This document shows positions 23,627 through 31,807 of a DNA stretch of 33,082 bases, piece by piece. Numbering within the stretch: position 1 is the stretch's first letter; every line of letters begins with the position of its first letter. The notes below the pieces were generated by a model that was given only the letters and a program-made list of their open reading frames with translations, was not told the origin of the DNA and searched no databases. Position numbers and translations under genes: made by a program. The stretch is from Moraxellaceae bacterium (GTDB lineage Bacteria; Pseudomonadota; Gammaproteobacteria; Pseudomonadales; Moraxellaceae), in NCBI GenBank assembly GCA_003543245.1, contig DPJB01000006.1, positions 1 to 33,082 of the forward strand. The letters are read 5' to 3'.

Positions 23627-23705
23627 GGGGCCGGCCTCTGAAAATCCATTGAACGCCCGGAGCCCCGCGACGAGCAAACGGGCGGAGTGCTGACGACCTC
23701 AAACC

Positions 23706-24713
23706 CTACATCACCCTCTGCCGCCGCCAGCGCGCCGGCGGCATGCCGGTCCAGCGGTGGAAAGCACGGTAGAAGGTGCTGGCCTCGGCAAAACCGAGCG
23801 ACTGGGCGATGTCGGCAAGGGTGCGCTCCGGGTCGGCCACCGCCTGCAGCGCCAGCTCCCGGCGCACGTCATCCAGTAATCGGTCGAACGTCTGTCCCTG
23901 CTCACCGAGTCGCCGTGCCAGGGTGCGTTCGCTCACCCCCAGTGCCTGCGCGGCTTGGGCGCGCCGCGGCACCTGCGGCCCCATGTGAGCCGCCAGCCAC
24001 TGGCGTACATCCGGGGCCGAGACACTGTTGATGCCCAGCGCGGCGAGGCGGGCAGCGGTGTAGTGCTCATGCACCTGGGCCAGTTGGGGATCGGCCTGCG
24101 GCAAAGGCTGATCCAGCATTGCGTTATCCACCAGCAGACCGCTGAACGCCTGCTCGAACTCGACCGGGCAACCAAACGCGTCATGATAGTCCTGCAGCGG
24201 CGCCAGCCGCGCCTGGCTGAACTGCACCCGCAGCGGTTGCAAGGCGGAGCCGGTCACCCAGCCGGCCAGCCTGACCACGGCGGCCAGCACGGCCTCGATC
24301 TGGTAGGGACTGAAGGCCAGCTGGCCCTGCTGCGGGTGATAGACCACCCAGGTCGCCGTCTGGCCTGCCAGCATCTGGAAGCGCCCGCCGTCGGAGATAA
24401 GGCGCTGGAACTTCTGCACCATGCCGATGGCCTCGCGCAGGGTGGCCGCCGACTGCAAGGCAAATCCGACCCCGCTGATGCCGGCCGGACTAACCCCGGC
24501 ACCAACCCTCAGGCCAAAGCCAGGGTCTCCGGTACAGCGTTCGGAAGCCCGCCAGAGCCGGGTGATGTAGTCGATGGGCCAGCGCTCCCAGTCCAGCGCT
24601 CCTACGGGAATCCCCGCTGCTGTCAGCAGGACATCCGGCTCCACGCCCTGGCGCTGGGCGGCCGCGATAACCGTGTTGACCCAGCCCATCGATACCGTGG
24701 CCTTCAACGTCAA
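23706..24713 (-). CDS. AraC-family transcriptional regulator (335 aa)
   Basis: The N-terminal two-thirds match the Arabinose_bd-type sensor of OruR/ArgR-like AraC proteins (VNTVIAAAQRQGVEPDVLL at the start, SGVGFALQSAATLREAIGM, LAGQTATWVVYHPQ). The C-terminus holds the two HTHs: AAQALGVSERTLARRLGEQG and LADIAQSLGFAEASTFYRAF, ending RWTGMPPARWRRQ. Start is unclear: TTG 24713, TTG 24707 and ATG 24689 are all possible; the family usually begins a few residues before the VNTVIAA-type helix. It is divergent from the flavoprotein gene at 24823 and probably activates it and the thiamine-diphosphate enzyme in response to a small molecule. Confidence 0.85.
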   Translation of the reverse strand: MTLKATVSMGWVNTVIAAAQRQGVEPDVLLTAAGIPVGALDWERWPIDYITRLWRASERCTGDPGFGLRVGAGVSPAGISGVGFALQSAATLREAIGMVQKFQRLISDGGRFQMLAGQTATWVVYHPQQGQLAFSPYQIEAVLAAVVRLAGWVTGSALQPLRVQFSQARLAPLQDYHDAFGCPVEFEQAFSGLLVDNAMLDQPLPQADPQLAQVHEHYTAARLAALGINSVSAPDVRQWLAAHMGPQVPRRAQAAQALGVSERTLARRLGEQGQTFDRLLDDVRRELALQAVADPERTLADIAQSLGFAEASTFYRAFHRWTGMPPARWRRQRVM

Positions 24714-24822
24714 TTTTTGTGGCCTGTAAAGTCAAATCTGGCACGATCATAGCGGTATATCTTCACTACTCAAACGCATGGCCACACATGACCGCGCATA
24801 GCAATCAGGACGGACGCCCTTC

Positions 24823-26436
24823 ATGACCAAGCTCATTGCCTCAGACGTACTGGTTGCCGGTGGCGGCCTGGCCGGCATCGTCACCGCGCTGGAAGCACTG
24901 CGTGCCGGCAAGACCGTCACCCTGGTTGATCGTGACACCCCCGAGCGTCTGGGTGGTCTGGCCCTGTGGGCCTTTGGCGGCATGGCGCTGGTGGGCACGC
25001 CGCTGCAAGCGGCCATGAACATCCCGGACACTCCGGAGGTGGCCCTGCGCGACTGGATACGCTTTGGCGAGCTGGACCCGCAGGACGAATGGTCCCTGCA
25101 ATGGGCGCGCTACTACGTCGAGCATTCACGCACCGAGGTGTACGACTGGCTGAAGAATGAAGGCATCAGGTTCATGCCGGCAGTGAACTGGGTGGAGCGC
25201 GGCATGAATGGCGACGGCAACAGCCTGCCGCGCTATCACGTGGTCTGGGGCACCTCGCGCGAACTGGTGCGCTGCATGGTGGCGGCGCTGCATCAGGCCA
25301 ACACTGGCGGGCGCCTGACCTTGCTGCACCGTCATCGCATCACGCAACTGGATCACACGGGCGGCAAGGTGAGCGGCGCCGTGGCCGTCAATGAAAACAC
25401 CGGCGAAGAAGTGCGCTTCAGTGCACCGGCAGTCGTGCTGGCCATGGGCGGCATCAACGGCAGCCATGAGGAGTGCCGGGCCAACTGGCCCAAAAACCGC
25501 CCGCTGCCGGCGACTCTGCTCAACGGCGCCCATCCGTTTGCCGACGGCAAACTGCACCATTGGGTGGCCGACAAACTGGGAGGCCAGATCACCAACGCTG
25601 GCGAGATGTGGAACTACGCCGCCGGCCTCCCGCATCCATATCCGCACTTCGAAGGCCACGGCCTGTCCACCATTCCCTGCAAATCGGCGCTGTGGCTTGA
25701 CCATCGTGGCGAACGCATCGGGCCAGAGCCGCTGGTGACCGGTTTTGATACGCACTGGCTGTGCCAGCGTGTGGCCGAGCAGGAAAAGCCGTGGACCTGG
25801 CACCTGCTCAACTGGCGGATTGCTGCAACAGAATTCGCCATCTCCGGGGCGGAACACAACCAGCACATCCGCGACAAGCAGTTCATCCGCTTCGTGAAGG
25901 AAACCCTGCTCGGCAATCATCGCCTGGTGCGCCAGATGCAGCAGGAAAGTCCGCACTTCATTGTCGACGACACGCTGGAGGGGCTGGCCGCGAAAATGAA
26001 CGCGCTAACCTGTTCGCACGATATTGATCCGGCCGTGCTCAAGGCCACGGCCGATGCCTTCGACGCCAACTTCCGGAAGGGCAAGAGCCTGCAGAACGAC
26101 GACCAGATCCGGCGCATCCTGCATGCCCGCCAGTGGGGACCGGACCATCTGCGCACCTGCAAGCCGGCACCGCTGCAATCACCCGGTGCCGGGCCCTTCA
26201 TCGCCATGCACATGCAGCTGATTACCCGCAAGAGTCTGGGTGGCCTGCGCACCGATCTGCACAGCCGGGTGCTGGATGCCCGCAACCAGCCGGTGGACGG
26301 ACTTTACTGTGTGGGCGAGGCAGCCGGCTTTGGCGGCGGCGGGTCCAATGGCAAGCGCTCGCTGGAGGGCACCTTCCTGCCCGGCTGCATCATGACCGCC
26401 CGTGCGGCCGCCCGTTCCATCATTGCCGGACGCTGA
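24823..26436 (+). CDS. FAD-binding dehydrogenase (fumarate reductase/KstD-like flavoprotein, 537 aa)
   Basis: The protein resembles the COG3573-type FAD-binding dehydrogenases, which share the fold of fumarate reductase and 3-ketosteroid delta-1-dehydrogenase. SDVLVAGGGLAGIVTALEAL (about 7-26) binds the FAD, followed by a conserved LGGLALWAFGGMALV block. AVVLAMGGINGSHEEC is the second nucleotide strand. GLYCVGEAAGFGGGGSNG and LEGTFLPGCIMTARAAA close the FAD site. No signal peptide or haem motif is seen, so it is cytosolic. ATG 24823 follows AGGACGG. The thiamine-diphosphate enzyme gene follows after 76 bases in the same direction. The two may work in one pathway on an alpha-keto or enone intermediate; the substrate is unknown. 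Confidence 0.82.
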   Translation: MTKLIASDVLVAGGGLAGIVTALEALRAGKTVTLVDRDTPERLGGLALWAFGGMALVGTPLQAAMNIPDTPEVALRDWIRFGELDPQDEWSLQWARYYVEHSRTEVYDWLKNEGIRFMPAVNWVERGMNGDGNSLPRYHVVWGTSRELVRCMVAALHQANTGGRLTLLHRHRITQLDHTGGKVSGAVAVNENTGEEVRFSAPAVVLAMGGINGSHEECRANWPKNRPLPATLLNGAHPFADGKLHHWVADKLGGQITNAGEMWNYAAGLPHPYPHFEGHGLSTIPCKSALWLDHRGERIGPEPLVTGFDTHWLCQRVAEQEKPWTWHLLNWRIAATEFAISGAEHNQHIRDKQFIRFVKETLLGNHRLVRQMQQESPHFIVDDTLEGLAAKMNALTCSHDIDPAVLKATADAFDANFRKGKSLQNDDQIRRILHARQWGPDHLRTCKPAPLQSPGAGPFIAMHMQLITRKSLGGLRTDLHSRVLDARNQPVDGLYCVGEAAGFGGGGSNGKRSLEGTFLPGCIMTARAAARSIIAGR

Positions 26437-26512
26437 GGCCACGACCTGCGCGTCCGTTATTTACGCACACGACATTCAACAAGACGCACAACAAGAAATT
26501 CTGGAGAGCCCC

Positions 26513-28171
26513 ATGCCGAACGGCGCACAAGCCCTGATGAAGACACTGGTCGATGCGGGCATCGAGGTCTGCTTTACCAATCCCGGCACCAGCGAAATGC
26601 ACTTCGTGGCCGCTCTGGACGACGAGCCGAAGATGCGCGCCGTGCTGGCGCTGTTTGAAGGCGTCGCCACCGGGGCTGCCGACGGTTACGCGCGCATGGC
26701 CGACAAACCGGCGGCCACGTTGCTGCATCTGGGCTGCGGTCTGGGCAACGGCCTGGCCAACCTGCACAACGCGCGCAAGGGCAAGGTGCCGGTAGTGAAC
26801 ATCGTTGGTGACCATGCCACCTATCACGTGAAATACGACGCGCAATTGCAGTCCGACATCGAGACGGTGGCGCGCAATGTATCGCCGGGATTTGTGCGCA
26901 CCTCGCAGAGCACGGCCAACCTGTGCAAGGACGCGGTCGATGCCATCGTCGCTGCGCGCGGCCTGCCCGGGCAAGTCGCCACGCTGATCCTGCCGGCCGA
27001 CGTATCCTGGGGCGAAGGTGGCGCGCCCTGCGCCATGCCTGTGCCAGTTGCGCCCGCCGTGGCCGACGACACCACCGTGGCCGCGATTGCCGATGTCATT
27101 CGTTCCGGCAAGAAAACCGCCCTGCTGCTGGGTGGCCGCGCCCTGCGCGAATCCAGCCTGCTCGCCGCTGCCCGCATCGCCGCCCACAGCGGTGTGAGGC
27201 TGCTGGCCGAAACCTTCCCCACGCGCCTGGAGCGCGGCGCCGGCCTGCCGCCGGTGGAACGCATCGCCTATCTGGCCGAACTGGCCGGCGTGCAACTGGC
27301 GGACATCGAACACCTGATCGTGGTCGACAGCAAACCGCCGATTTCGTTCTTTGCCTATCCCGGCAAGAAGAGCGTACTCACGCCGGAAACCTGCACCGTG
27401 CACACGCTGGCCGCCGCCGACCAGGATGCCGCCGGCAGTCTGGACAAGCTGGCCCGCGCGCTGGGTGCCGCCAACGCCACGCCACAGCTGCAGCCGGCGC
27501 AACGCCCGGGCAGTCCGCGCGGCCGGCTGACGGCCGAGAAGGTGTGCAAGGCGGTCGGCCACCTGCTGCCCGACAACGCCATCATCGTGGACGAAGCCAT
27601 CACGTCAGGCCTGATGCTGCCGGTCATGACCGCTGGTGCGCCCCGCCACGACCTGATCACGCTGACAGGTGGCGCCATCGGTCAGGGCCTGCCCAGTGCC
27701 ATCGGCGCCGCGATTGCCTGCCCAGCGCGGCCGGTGCTCGCGCTGATCGGTGACGGCACATCGATGTACACCATCCAGTCCCTGTGGACGATGGCGCGCG
27801 AAAAACTCAACGTCACCACGATCATTTTCAACAACGCGTCGTATTCCGTGCTGAACATCGAACTGGAGCGCGTGGGCGCCGAATCGATCGGCCCCAAGGC
27901 CAAGTCACAGCTCGACCTGAATGGCCCGGTGCTCAATTTCGCGCAACTTGCACACGGCATGGGTGTGCACGGCGTACGCGTGAGCACCGCCGAAGACCTG
28001 CTGAAAGCGATGAAATATGCCTTCAGTCACGCAGGCCCGCACCTGATCGAAGTGATGGTGCCGGAGTCGCTGAATGGCGTGAAGCGCAAGGTACTGCCGT
28101 GGGTATTGCGCTCGCTGCCCAACCTGCCGCTGCCGGTGACCCGCGCACTCAAGCGCAAGATTGCACCCTGA
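26513..28171 (+). CDS. Thiamine-diphosphate enzyme, acetolactate synthase large-subunit-like (552 aa)
   Basis: All three TPP-enzyme domains are recognisable. The N-terminal PYR domain has NPGTSEMHFVAALD and LFEGVATGAADGYARM with the activating Glu. The central domain has LLLGGRAL. The C-terminal PP domain has GGAIGQGLPSAIGAAIA and the GDG...NN motif starting IGDGTSMYTIQSLW and ending IIFNN. The family condenses or decarboxylates 2-oxo acids. It carries a non-consensus LPWVLRSLPNLPLPVTRALK tail suggestive of membrane or partner contact. ATG 26513 follows GGAG. No small regulatory subunit gene is near, so a catabolic carboligase or decarboxylase is more likely than branched-chain amino-acid synthesis. 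It is the second gene after the flavoprotein. Confidence 0.84.
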   Translation: MPNGAQALMKTLVDAGIEVCFTNPGTSEMHFVAALDDEPKMRAVLALFEGVATGAADGYARMADKPAATLLHLGCGLGNGLANLHNARKGKVPVVNIVGDHATYHVKYDAQLQSDIETVARNVSPGFVRTSQSTANLCKDAVDAIVAARGLPGQVATLILPADVSWGEGGAPCAMPVPVAPAVADDTTVAAIADVIRSGKKTALLLGGRALRESSLLAAARIAAHSGVRLLAETFPTRLERGAGLPPVERIAYLAELAGVQLADIEHLIVVDSKPPISFFAYPGKKSVLTPETCTVHTLAAADQDAAGSLDKLARALGAANATPQLQPAQRPGSPRGRLTAEKVCKAVGHLLPDNAIIVDEAITSGLMLPVMTAGAPRHDLITLTGGAIGQGLPSAIGAAIACPARPVLALIGDGTSMYTIQSLWTMAREKLNVTTIIFNNASYSVLNIELERVGAESIGPKAKSQLDLNGPVLNFAQLAHGMGVHGVRVSTAEDLLKAMKYAFSHAGPHLIEVMVPESLNGVKRKVLPWVLRSLPNLPLPVTRALKRKIAP

Positions 28172-28203
28172 GGCAGGCACATCACGCTAACCGCGCAAAT
28201 ACC

Positions 28204-28245
28204 CGCAAACATAAAGGCCACCGCAAGGTGGCCTTTATGTTTGCG
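28204..28245. terminator. 19-bp perfect hairpin, bidirectional terminator
   Basis: The stem 28204-28222/28227-28245 is perfect over 19 bp, with AAAGGCCACC facing GGTGGCCTTT and a GCAA tetraloop (28223-28226). It lies between convergent genes, 33 bases after the TPP-enzyme stop and 41 bases before the exported-protein stop. The A/T-rich outer stem provides U-rich ends in both directions. Confidence 0.8.
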
Positions 28246-28285
28246 CATCGGTGCAAGATCAGCGATCAAGACAAGCGTGACCAGC

Positions 28286-29128
28286 TTACTTGCACACCTG
28301 ATTGTGCACAAAGATGTTGCCGTAATACGGATCGACAGGAATCTGCCCACCATCCGTGTTGCGGTAGAGCAGCGCCCCCACACCTCCGCACATCAAGCTG
28401 TCATCGGTGGTGATTTCCTGCAAGTGGAAACACACGCGATCAACCGGCTGGTTTTCAACCGGCGAGGCAACATGCGCCGTGGTCTGAAGCTCGTTGGCTT
28501 CCTGCGTCAACCGGAATGTCGCCGGAAAACGTTGCAGGCCATTCAGGGTCACCAACCCTTTCATTATGGCGACCGTACCAGTGCGCACATACTGGCCCGT
28601 CGCCGCCACACGGATGTCCGCTCGCCCGTCACTTTTCGGTTTGTCCAGCTCGACGCGCGGACTGTGTCCAATCGCCCTGATCCGCGATTCAAAGGGAATG
28701 CGCTCCTGCGCACGCTGACCATTCAGCATCATCTCCACTTCAATGCCGGCCAATGACGAACACTCCATGCGTTGCGGCTCCAGTGCACACACCGATGTCT
28801 GCCCGGGCTGCAACTGGCTACGGCTGCACGCCGGGCGCTCCACACCATCAATTCCCGGAAACCGGTAATAGGTCACCACCTGCTCCAGCCGCAGCACTTC
28901 TGTTCCGTCATTGCGCACATCAAAGGTTTTTCCGTCCGGCGCCATGCGCAGCGTTACCTTTGACACTGCTGCCTCGGGCAGTGTTCTGGCTGCAGGCGCC
29001 GCAGCTGCGGGCAACCTGCCCGGCAACGGCGGCCGGATACCGTCAAGGTCGGGCTGGGCATGCGCCGGCAAGGCGATGGCTGTTCCCAAAATCAGCAATG
29101 CTGCCGCAAGGTTTTTCATGTCCATCAT
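28286..29128 (-). CDS. Exported protein of unknown function (280 aa)
   Basis: I do not recognise the family. A Sec signal peptide is clear: MMDMKNLAAALLILG-TAIALPAHAQ, with an AHA-Q type I cleavage site near residue 24. The mature part starts with a Pro/Ala-rich linker (31-52) followed by beta-rich sequence. Six or more cysteines (PACSRSQ, SVCALEP, MECSSL, RVCFH, LMCGG, NQVCK) suggest disulfides in the periplasm or outside. The start at ATG 29128 overlaps the stop of the upstream SDR relic by ATGA, implying it was once translated in that operon; ATG 29119 is an alternative. It is the last gene of the minus-strand cluster, next to the hairpin terminator. Confidence 0.7.
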   Translation of the reverse strand: MMDMKNLAAALLILGTAIALPAHAQPDLDGIRPPLPGRLPAAAAPAARTLPEAAVSKVTLRMAPDGKTFDVRNDGTEVLRLEQVVTYYRFPGIDGVERPACSRSQLQPGQTSVCALEPQRMECSSLAGIEVEMMLNGQRAQERIPFESRIRAIGHSPRVELDKPKSDGRADIRVAATGQYVRTGTVAIMKGLVTLNGLQRFPATFRLTQEANELQTTAHVASPVENQPVDRVCFHLQEITTDDSLMCGGVGALLYRNTDGGQIPVDPYYGNIFVHNQVCK

Positions 29129-30018
29129 CCGTCACGAAGTATTTTTTCATCATACCAGTCATTGCACCCCTCTCCATAAAAATGGCACGCAAACCTGACC
29201 AGCATCAAAAGAAGTCCCGAGACAACACCAGAAAACACAAAGGCCACCGGCCAGAAGCGTAGTGCCTGCCACATGAACTTGGAATAGAAACCCGGGCACA
29301 CGTGCAATTGCCGGCTGTCGACACCACGCAATGCCGTGCACATAACCTTGTCAGGATCGCTGATGAAAATGCGCGGCATCGGCGGCACTTTTGCGTTGCC
29401 GAATACCGGTGACTTGAGGATGGCCGTGCGAGTGAAGAACGGATACATGATGGTCACATCCAGACCACGCGAGCGAATCTCGCCGGACAGCGCCATGGCA
29501 AAACCGCGCAGACCAAGCTTGGCAGTGCTGTAGCTTGCACCAAGCGACGTTGCCACAAAACCCGCCACAGAATCGATGAACACAAACTGGCCGCTGCCGC
29601 GCCTGAGAAAGTCAGGCAGGAAGAGATGCGAAGTTCCATGAGCGATGTCAGCATCACGCGCACCTGCAACTGCATTCTTTCGCGCGGAATGTCTTCGTAA
29701 TACCCCAGGCAGGCGGTGCCCGCGTTATGAATCACGACATCCACTGGCGCAATTTTCTGACAGGCTTCATACAGCGCGCGCGCACCATCCGCCGCATTCA
29801 GGTCGGACACCACCTGACCCAGCACCAGCGTCTCCCAGCCCGCTGGCAATCCTCCGCCTTCGGCAAGCTCGGCAATGGGGCGTTCGGCAATGTCCGTCAG
29901 GATGATCCTGGCGCGGGAGACCAGCAGCTAACGGACAATGGTGCGGCCAAGACCGCCCCATGCACCGGTGACCGGTACAACTTTTCCAGCAAGACGAGGG
30001 AAGGCATTTGATTTCATG
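29125..30018 (-). pseudogene. Short-chain dehydrogenase gene with three lesions
   Basis: The pieces form one SDR: MKSNAFP, then in another frame LAGKVVPVTGAWGGLGRTIVR (glycine-rich cofactor motif), a TAG stop at 29928-29930 where CAG would fit, LLVSRARIILTDIAERP and further VVIHNAGTACLGYY (NNAG-like). A second frameshift at about 29627-29633 leads to HLFLPDFLRRGSGQFVF, SYSTAKLGLRGF (catalytic YxxxK) and a C-terminal hydrophobic segment, FVFSGVVSGLLLMLV. Lesions are thus an extra C in a C run near 30000, one nonsense codon and one frameshift. The intact protein would be about 295 aa. It belongs to the same cluster as the intact SDR and the Baeyer-Villiger-type enzyme. Confidence 0.8.
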
Positions 30019-30035
30019 TGTGGGCTCCAGCGAGG

Positions 30036-30292
30036 TCAGACGACGGGAACGTTACGGAGAAGGAAGTTGAGCTGATCGTGCAACGCCAGTGCAGTTACCT
30101 TGAGTGAACTCAGCGGATCCAGCGCCAGGCTGGAGGCAATATCGTCAGTGAACAGGCACTGCGAAATCACGGCGGCAACGTTCTGGTCGTCGACCGCTGT
30201 CGCCAAAGTGGCGATAGTCGAATACCAGGCAGGTAGAGCCAGGTGCCGCACTTGAGCTTCTGGGAATGAAACTGCACATCGAGTCTTTGCAT
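30036..30292 (-). pseudogene. Alpha/beta hydrolase gene, heavily deleted
   Basis: Three frames carry parts of one hydrolase. MQRLDVQFHSQKLKCGTWLY(LP) from ATG 30292 is the usual opening strand pair. VFDYRHFGDSG in a second frame is the strand-turn before the cap. VAAVISQCLFTDDIASSLAL, DPLSSLKVTALALHDQLN and a TGA after NVPVV come from the third. The nucleophile elbow (GxSxG) and the end with the catalytic His are missing, so this remnant of about 85 codons is inactive; intact relatives have about 300 residues. It sits between the SDR relic and the DUF2505-like relic in the same operon. Confidence 0.65.
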
Positions 30293-30369
30293 GAGCTAAT
30301 CCTGTAGGTAAATCCAATGCCAGAAGCGACTCTAATTCTGGATATCGAGCCCGGACTGCGCCAGTACGC

Positions 30370-30853
30370 CTAGCCATTGATGATGCCGAGGCTCACCTCG
30401 GTATCGCGCAGAAACTTCAGGCGCAGGTCTTGCGCGAGCAGTGCTTCCAGCTTGCTGCCCAGCAGTGGCACGTTCACGCGAATATCGAAATCCAGCTCTT
30501 CCACCGCGCAGCCTGCACGGTCCTGCAGCGTCATCTCGCAATTGACACGCACCTGCATGCCCTTGAACTCGATCTGGAGACTGCCCTTTTGTGTCGCAAC
30601 GTCCCAGGCATCGGTCTGCACCAGCGTGATGTGTGACGGTACCAGCGCGCGCAAACGAAGGAATCGGGACTTCCACCGGCACATCACGCGACACCGTGAT
30701 CGAGGAGCGGCTGCCGTTTATTTCAGCATGTGTCACGCGGACATTGGTGGCGCCCTGCGCCACATACTTGCGCACGAAAAATTCGGAGGCTGTAAAGAAA
30801 CGGAAGAGTTCGTCCGCCGGCACCGGGTAATTGATGGTGTCGTGATATTTCAT
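30370..30853 (-). pseudogene. DUF2505-like (SRPBCC-fold) gene with a frameshift
   Basis: The first frame reads MKYHDTINYPVPADELFRFF, FVRKYVAQGATNVRV and SRDVPVEVPIPSF; at about 30655-30665 the sense moves to a second frame, RALVPSHITLVQTDAWDVA, then GSLQIEFKGMQVRVNCEM, CAVEELDFDIRVNVPLLG and the stop after SLGIING. The joined product of about 160 aa fits the DUF2505 family, START-like lipid- or ligand-binding proteins of unknown function. One base lost or gained in a GC-rich alternating tract explains the break, so a sequencing error is possible. ATG 30853 overlaps the stop of the SDR gene by ATGA, so the pair was translationally coupled. Confidence 0.72.
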
Positions 30854-31707
30854 TCCGCACCTCCTTCAGCGCGCCGGCTGCGCATGCGTACAACGGCCGT
30901 AAAAATACGCTGATAGAAAGCCGGCATCAGACGTGCCAGCCAGTCGTAGAGACGGGCGTCCGGCCCCACCAGCACCCGGCGCCGGTTACGGCGCACCCCG
31001 GCAACGATGATGCGGGCAGCACGCTCTGGCGTAGTGAAAAAGCTGAGTTCAAACTCGCGGGTCGCCTCGGCAGCCGGACGCCCGGTGAGGACAGCGACAC
31101 TGGCGTCGACACGCGCCGATTTCGCAATATTGGTCTTGATGCCACCAGGATGGACGCAGGTCGAGCTCACGCGGGAACCGGCCAGCTCCAGGTCCTGACG
31201 CAGTGACTCGGTGAAGCCTCGCACGGCAAACTTGCTAGCGTTGTATCCGCTCATCAATGGCTGCGAGGTAAGGCCGAACACGCTGGAAATATTGACCACA
31301 TGCCCCTCCCCGGATGCCTCAAGCAATGGAAGGAAGGCCTTGGTGCCGTAAATCACGCCCCAGAAGTTGATGCGCATGATCCACTCGTAATCCTCGATCG
31401 ATAGCGCCGGTACAGCACCCGACAACGCCACCCCTGCATTGTTCACCACGATGTTGACGACTCCGAAGTGACGCTGCGTGGCATTGGCCCAGGCCATCAC
31501 GTCTTCGCGCGAACCGACATCAACGCGCTGCGCGATGACATCGACACCGTTACGGGCCAGCGCCTCTGCCGTGGCAGTCACTTCGGCCAGATTGATATCG
31601 CAGAGCGACAGCCTTGCACCATGCCGGGCAAACTCCTGCGCCAGCGCGCGACCAATGCCCGAACCGGCGCCAGTGATGGCGACTACACGCCCCGTCAGTT
31701 GCTTCAT
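30850..31707 (-). CDS. Short-chain dehydrogenase/reductase, intact (285 aa)
   Basis: A classical NAD(P)-dependent SDR: TGAGSGIG at 13-20 binds the cofactor, D-I-N-L follows the second strand, VDVGSREDV, NNAGVALSG, and the catalytic set Ser (NISSVFGL), Tyr and Lys (GYNASKFAVRG). A C-terminal extension of about 50 residues (RRVLVGPDARLYDWLARLMP) resembles the membrane-associating tails of SDRs that handle hydrophobic alcohols or ketones. ATG 31707 follows AAGGA with seven-base spacing; the longer frame lacks a signal. It lies 100 bases after the Baeyer-Villiger-type gene, which typically uses a ketone that such an SDR makes from an alcohol. Confidence 0.87.
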   Translation of the reverse strand: MKQLTGRVVAITGAGSGIGRALAQEFARHGARLSLCDINLAEVTATAEALARNGVDVIAQRVDVGSREDVMAWANATQRHFGVVNIVVNNAGVALSGAVPALSIEDYEWIMRINFWGVIYGTKAFLPLLEASGEGHVVNISSVFGLTSQPLMSGYNASKFAVRGFTESLRQDLELAGSRVSSTCVHPGGIKTNIAKSARVDASVAVLTGRPAAEATREFELSFFTTPERAARIIVAGVRRNRRRVLVGPDARLYDWLARLMPAFYQRIFTAVVRMRSRRAEGGAE

Positions 31708-31807
31708 GATGACGTCCTTTAAAAAAAACATGGCAAGATCTGCGCACGAAAATACTGGTGTCCACCAGCGCGCAATTTAAATGTATTTTCCATGGTGAAT
31801 CCCCCTG

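Noticed and set aside
26420..27562. 380-codon minus-strand open frame opposite the thiamine-diphosphate enzyme
   Set aside because: It lies wholly across a gene with complete TPP-enzyme motifs and has low-complexity Gly/Arg/Gln composition.
29217..29260. Resemblance of AACACAAAGGCCACCG to the hairpin arm at 28205-28224
   Set aside because: This copy lies in the coding part of the SDR relic (segment PVAFVF) and has no inverted partner. The match is short and probably chance.
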